From: Parvularcula sp964556115
Lineage (GTDB): Bacteria; Pseudomonadota; Alphaproteobacteria; Caulobacterales; Parvularculaceae
Reading direction: 5' to 3'
NCBI GenBank assembly: GCA_964556115.1
Contig: CAZKVC010000006.1
Location: 62,001-126,000 of the forward strand
Length of the DNA stretch: 64,000 nt
Shown here: in pieces, positions 63,504 through 64,000 of the stretch
How positions within the stretch are numbered: position 1 is the first letter of the stretch
Layout of the letters: each line of letters starts with the position of its first letter
The notes under the pieces: generated by a model
Databases searched by the model: none
Seen by the model: the letters and a program-made list of their open reading frames with translations, nothing else
Told to the model about the DNA's origin: nothing
Position numbers and translations under genes: made by a program

Positions 63504-64000
63504 ACCTGGTCCGTGCACCCCTCTCATGCGCCCTCGCCGACGATCTTCGCGGCGCGGTGGCGGTGATCGGCAATCTCGACGGGGTCCATAAAGGGCACCA
63601 GGCGCTTCTCGATGCCGCGCGGGGCCTGGCGGACGAACTGAACGCCCCCCTCGCCGCTGTCACCTTCGAGCCTCATCCGCGCCTCGTCTTCCAACCCGAA
63701 GCCCCGCCTTTCATCCTGACGCCGCTCGGCATCAAGGCCGAGCTTCTCGGCCGCTTCGGCGCGGACCGGGTCTTCGCCCTGCCCTTCAACGAAACTTTCT
63801 ACACCCTCACCCCCGAAGCCTTCGTCACGAACGTCCTGAAGGAGACCCTCGGGCTGAGGGGTGTGGTGACAGGATCGGATTTCCAGTTCGGCGCCGGTCG
63901 TTCGGGGACGTCGGAAACCCTTGCGCGGATCGCTGGCGAAATCGGCCTCCGCTATGAGGCGATCACGCCGGTCGGCGGCGGCGAGCTCAAATACTCCTCC
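63500..64000 (+). CDS. ribF: Bifunctional riboflavin kinase/FAD synthetase, N-terminal part
   Basis: The gene runs off the right edge; 167 codons are visible. RibF makes FMN and FAD from riboflavin. The visible part is the nucleotidyltransferase (FAD synthetase) domain with VAVIGNLDGVHKGHQALLD (the HxGH-type nucleotide-binding motif), VTFEPHPRLVF and GSDFQFGAGRSGT. It ends KYSS, the first residues of the conserved SSTRIR motif. The start is GTG at 63500, overlapping the HAD stop by four bases. Confidence 0.95.
   Translation, partial: MNLVRAPLSCALADDLRGAVAVIGNLDGVHKGHQALLDAARGLADELNAPLAAVTFEPHPRLVFQPEAPPFILTPLGIKAELLGRFGADRVFALPFNETFYTLTPEAFVTNVLKETLGLRGVVTGSDFQFGAGRSGTSETLARIAGEIGLRYEAITPVGGGELKYSS

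Overview
The window is a high-GC, gene-dense chromosomal segment of an alphaproteobacterium. It carries about 58 protein genes, two of them cut by the window edges. I see no rRNA, tRNA, CRISPR array, insertion sequence or prophage. Markers that point to Alphaproteobacteria are a DUF1465 protein, a DUF4167 protein, CdnL/CarD next to a seven-iron ferredoxin (fdxA), SdhE close to mfd, the HAD TIGR01459 - ribF pair, and an rlpA - dacC - tmk - holB - tatD - MBL operon. A flagellin, two acyl-CoA dehydrogenases with a thiolase, a VPLPA-type C-terminal sorting signal and a PleD/PopA-like protein suggest a motile aquatic heterotroph near the Caulobacterales / Parvularculales / Hyphomonadaceae. Genus cannot be read from the sequence alone.

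Layout. 1-10 kb: gatA (3' end) and gatB; a reverse operon surA-pdxA-ksgA; a quinone oxidoreductase; a small exported protein; DUF1465; an acyl-CoA dehydrogenase (ACAD); a TIGR03862 flavoprotein. 10-21 kb: a decayed GIY-YIG protein, a second ACAD, an AT-richer orphan, a thiolase, a CoxE-like VWA protein, an AIM24-like protein, guaB behind a structured leader, an RluE-type pseudouridine synthase, a short-chain dehydrogenase (SDR), an RsmB-type methyltransferase, DUF4167. 21-31 kb: an SDR, a reverse set NhaC - SDR - alpha-glucosidase, a flagellin, carD, fdxA, sdhE, and an ArnC/ArnT-like glycosyltransferase pair. 31-42 kb: mfd, then a reverse pair formed by a TPR-VanY carboxypeptidase and a degenerate two-receiver/GGDEF protein, a histidine phosphatase and an exported tricorn-like protease. 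42-50 kb: a reverse eight-gene operon running prfB, RNA methyltransferase, rlpA, dacC, tmk, holB, tatD, MBL hydrolase. 50-64 kb: a membrane protein, a TIGR01244 phosphatase-like protein, ttcA, a SulP transporter, gamma-glutamyltransferase, PBP1A, phosphomannomutase, a VPLPA-CTERM protein, two small secreted or membrane proteins, ccmG-like, HAD TIGR01459 and the start of ribF.

How the parts fit. Much of the window serves the cell envelope: SurA, PBP1A, DacC, RlpA, VanY, phosphomannomutase and the ArnC/ArnT-like pair. A second theme is translation and RNA modification: gatAB, ksgA, rluE, RsmB-like, ttcA, prfB and a THUMP methyltransferase. A third is beta-oxidation: two ACADs, a thiolase and several SDRs.

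Most worth a second look are: a PleD/PopA-like pseudo-diguanylate cyclase whose start overlaps the stop of a TPR-VanY peptidase by one base; a guaB leader with two mutually exclusive helices; a hairpin that buries the ribosome binding site of the first ACAD; a stand-alone flagellin with an EF-hand-like loop; a GIY-YIG protein that has lost its catalytic residues; and a long CTGC-N3-GCAG palindrome resembling a PhaR site upstream of the SulP gene. All functions are read from motifs, without database searches.
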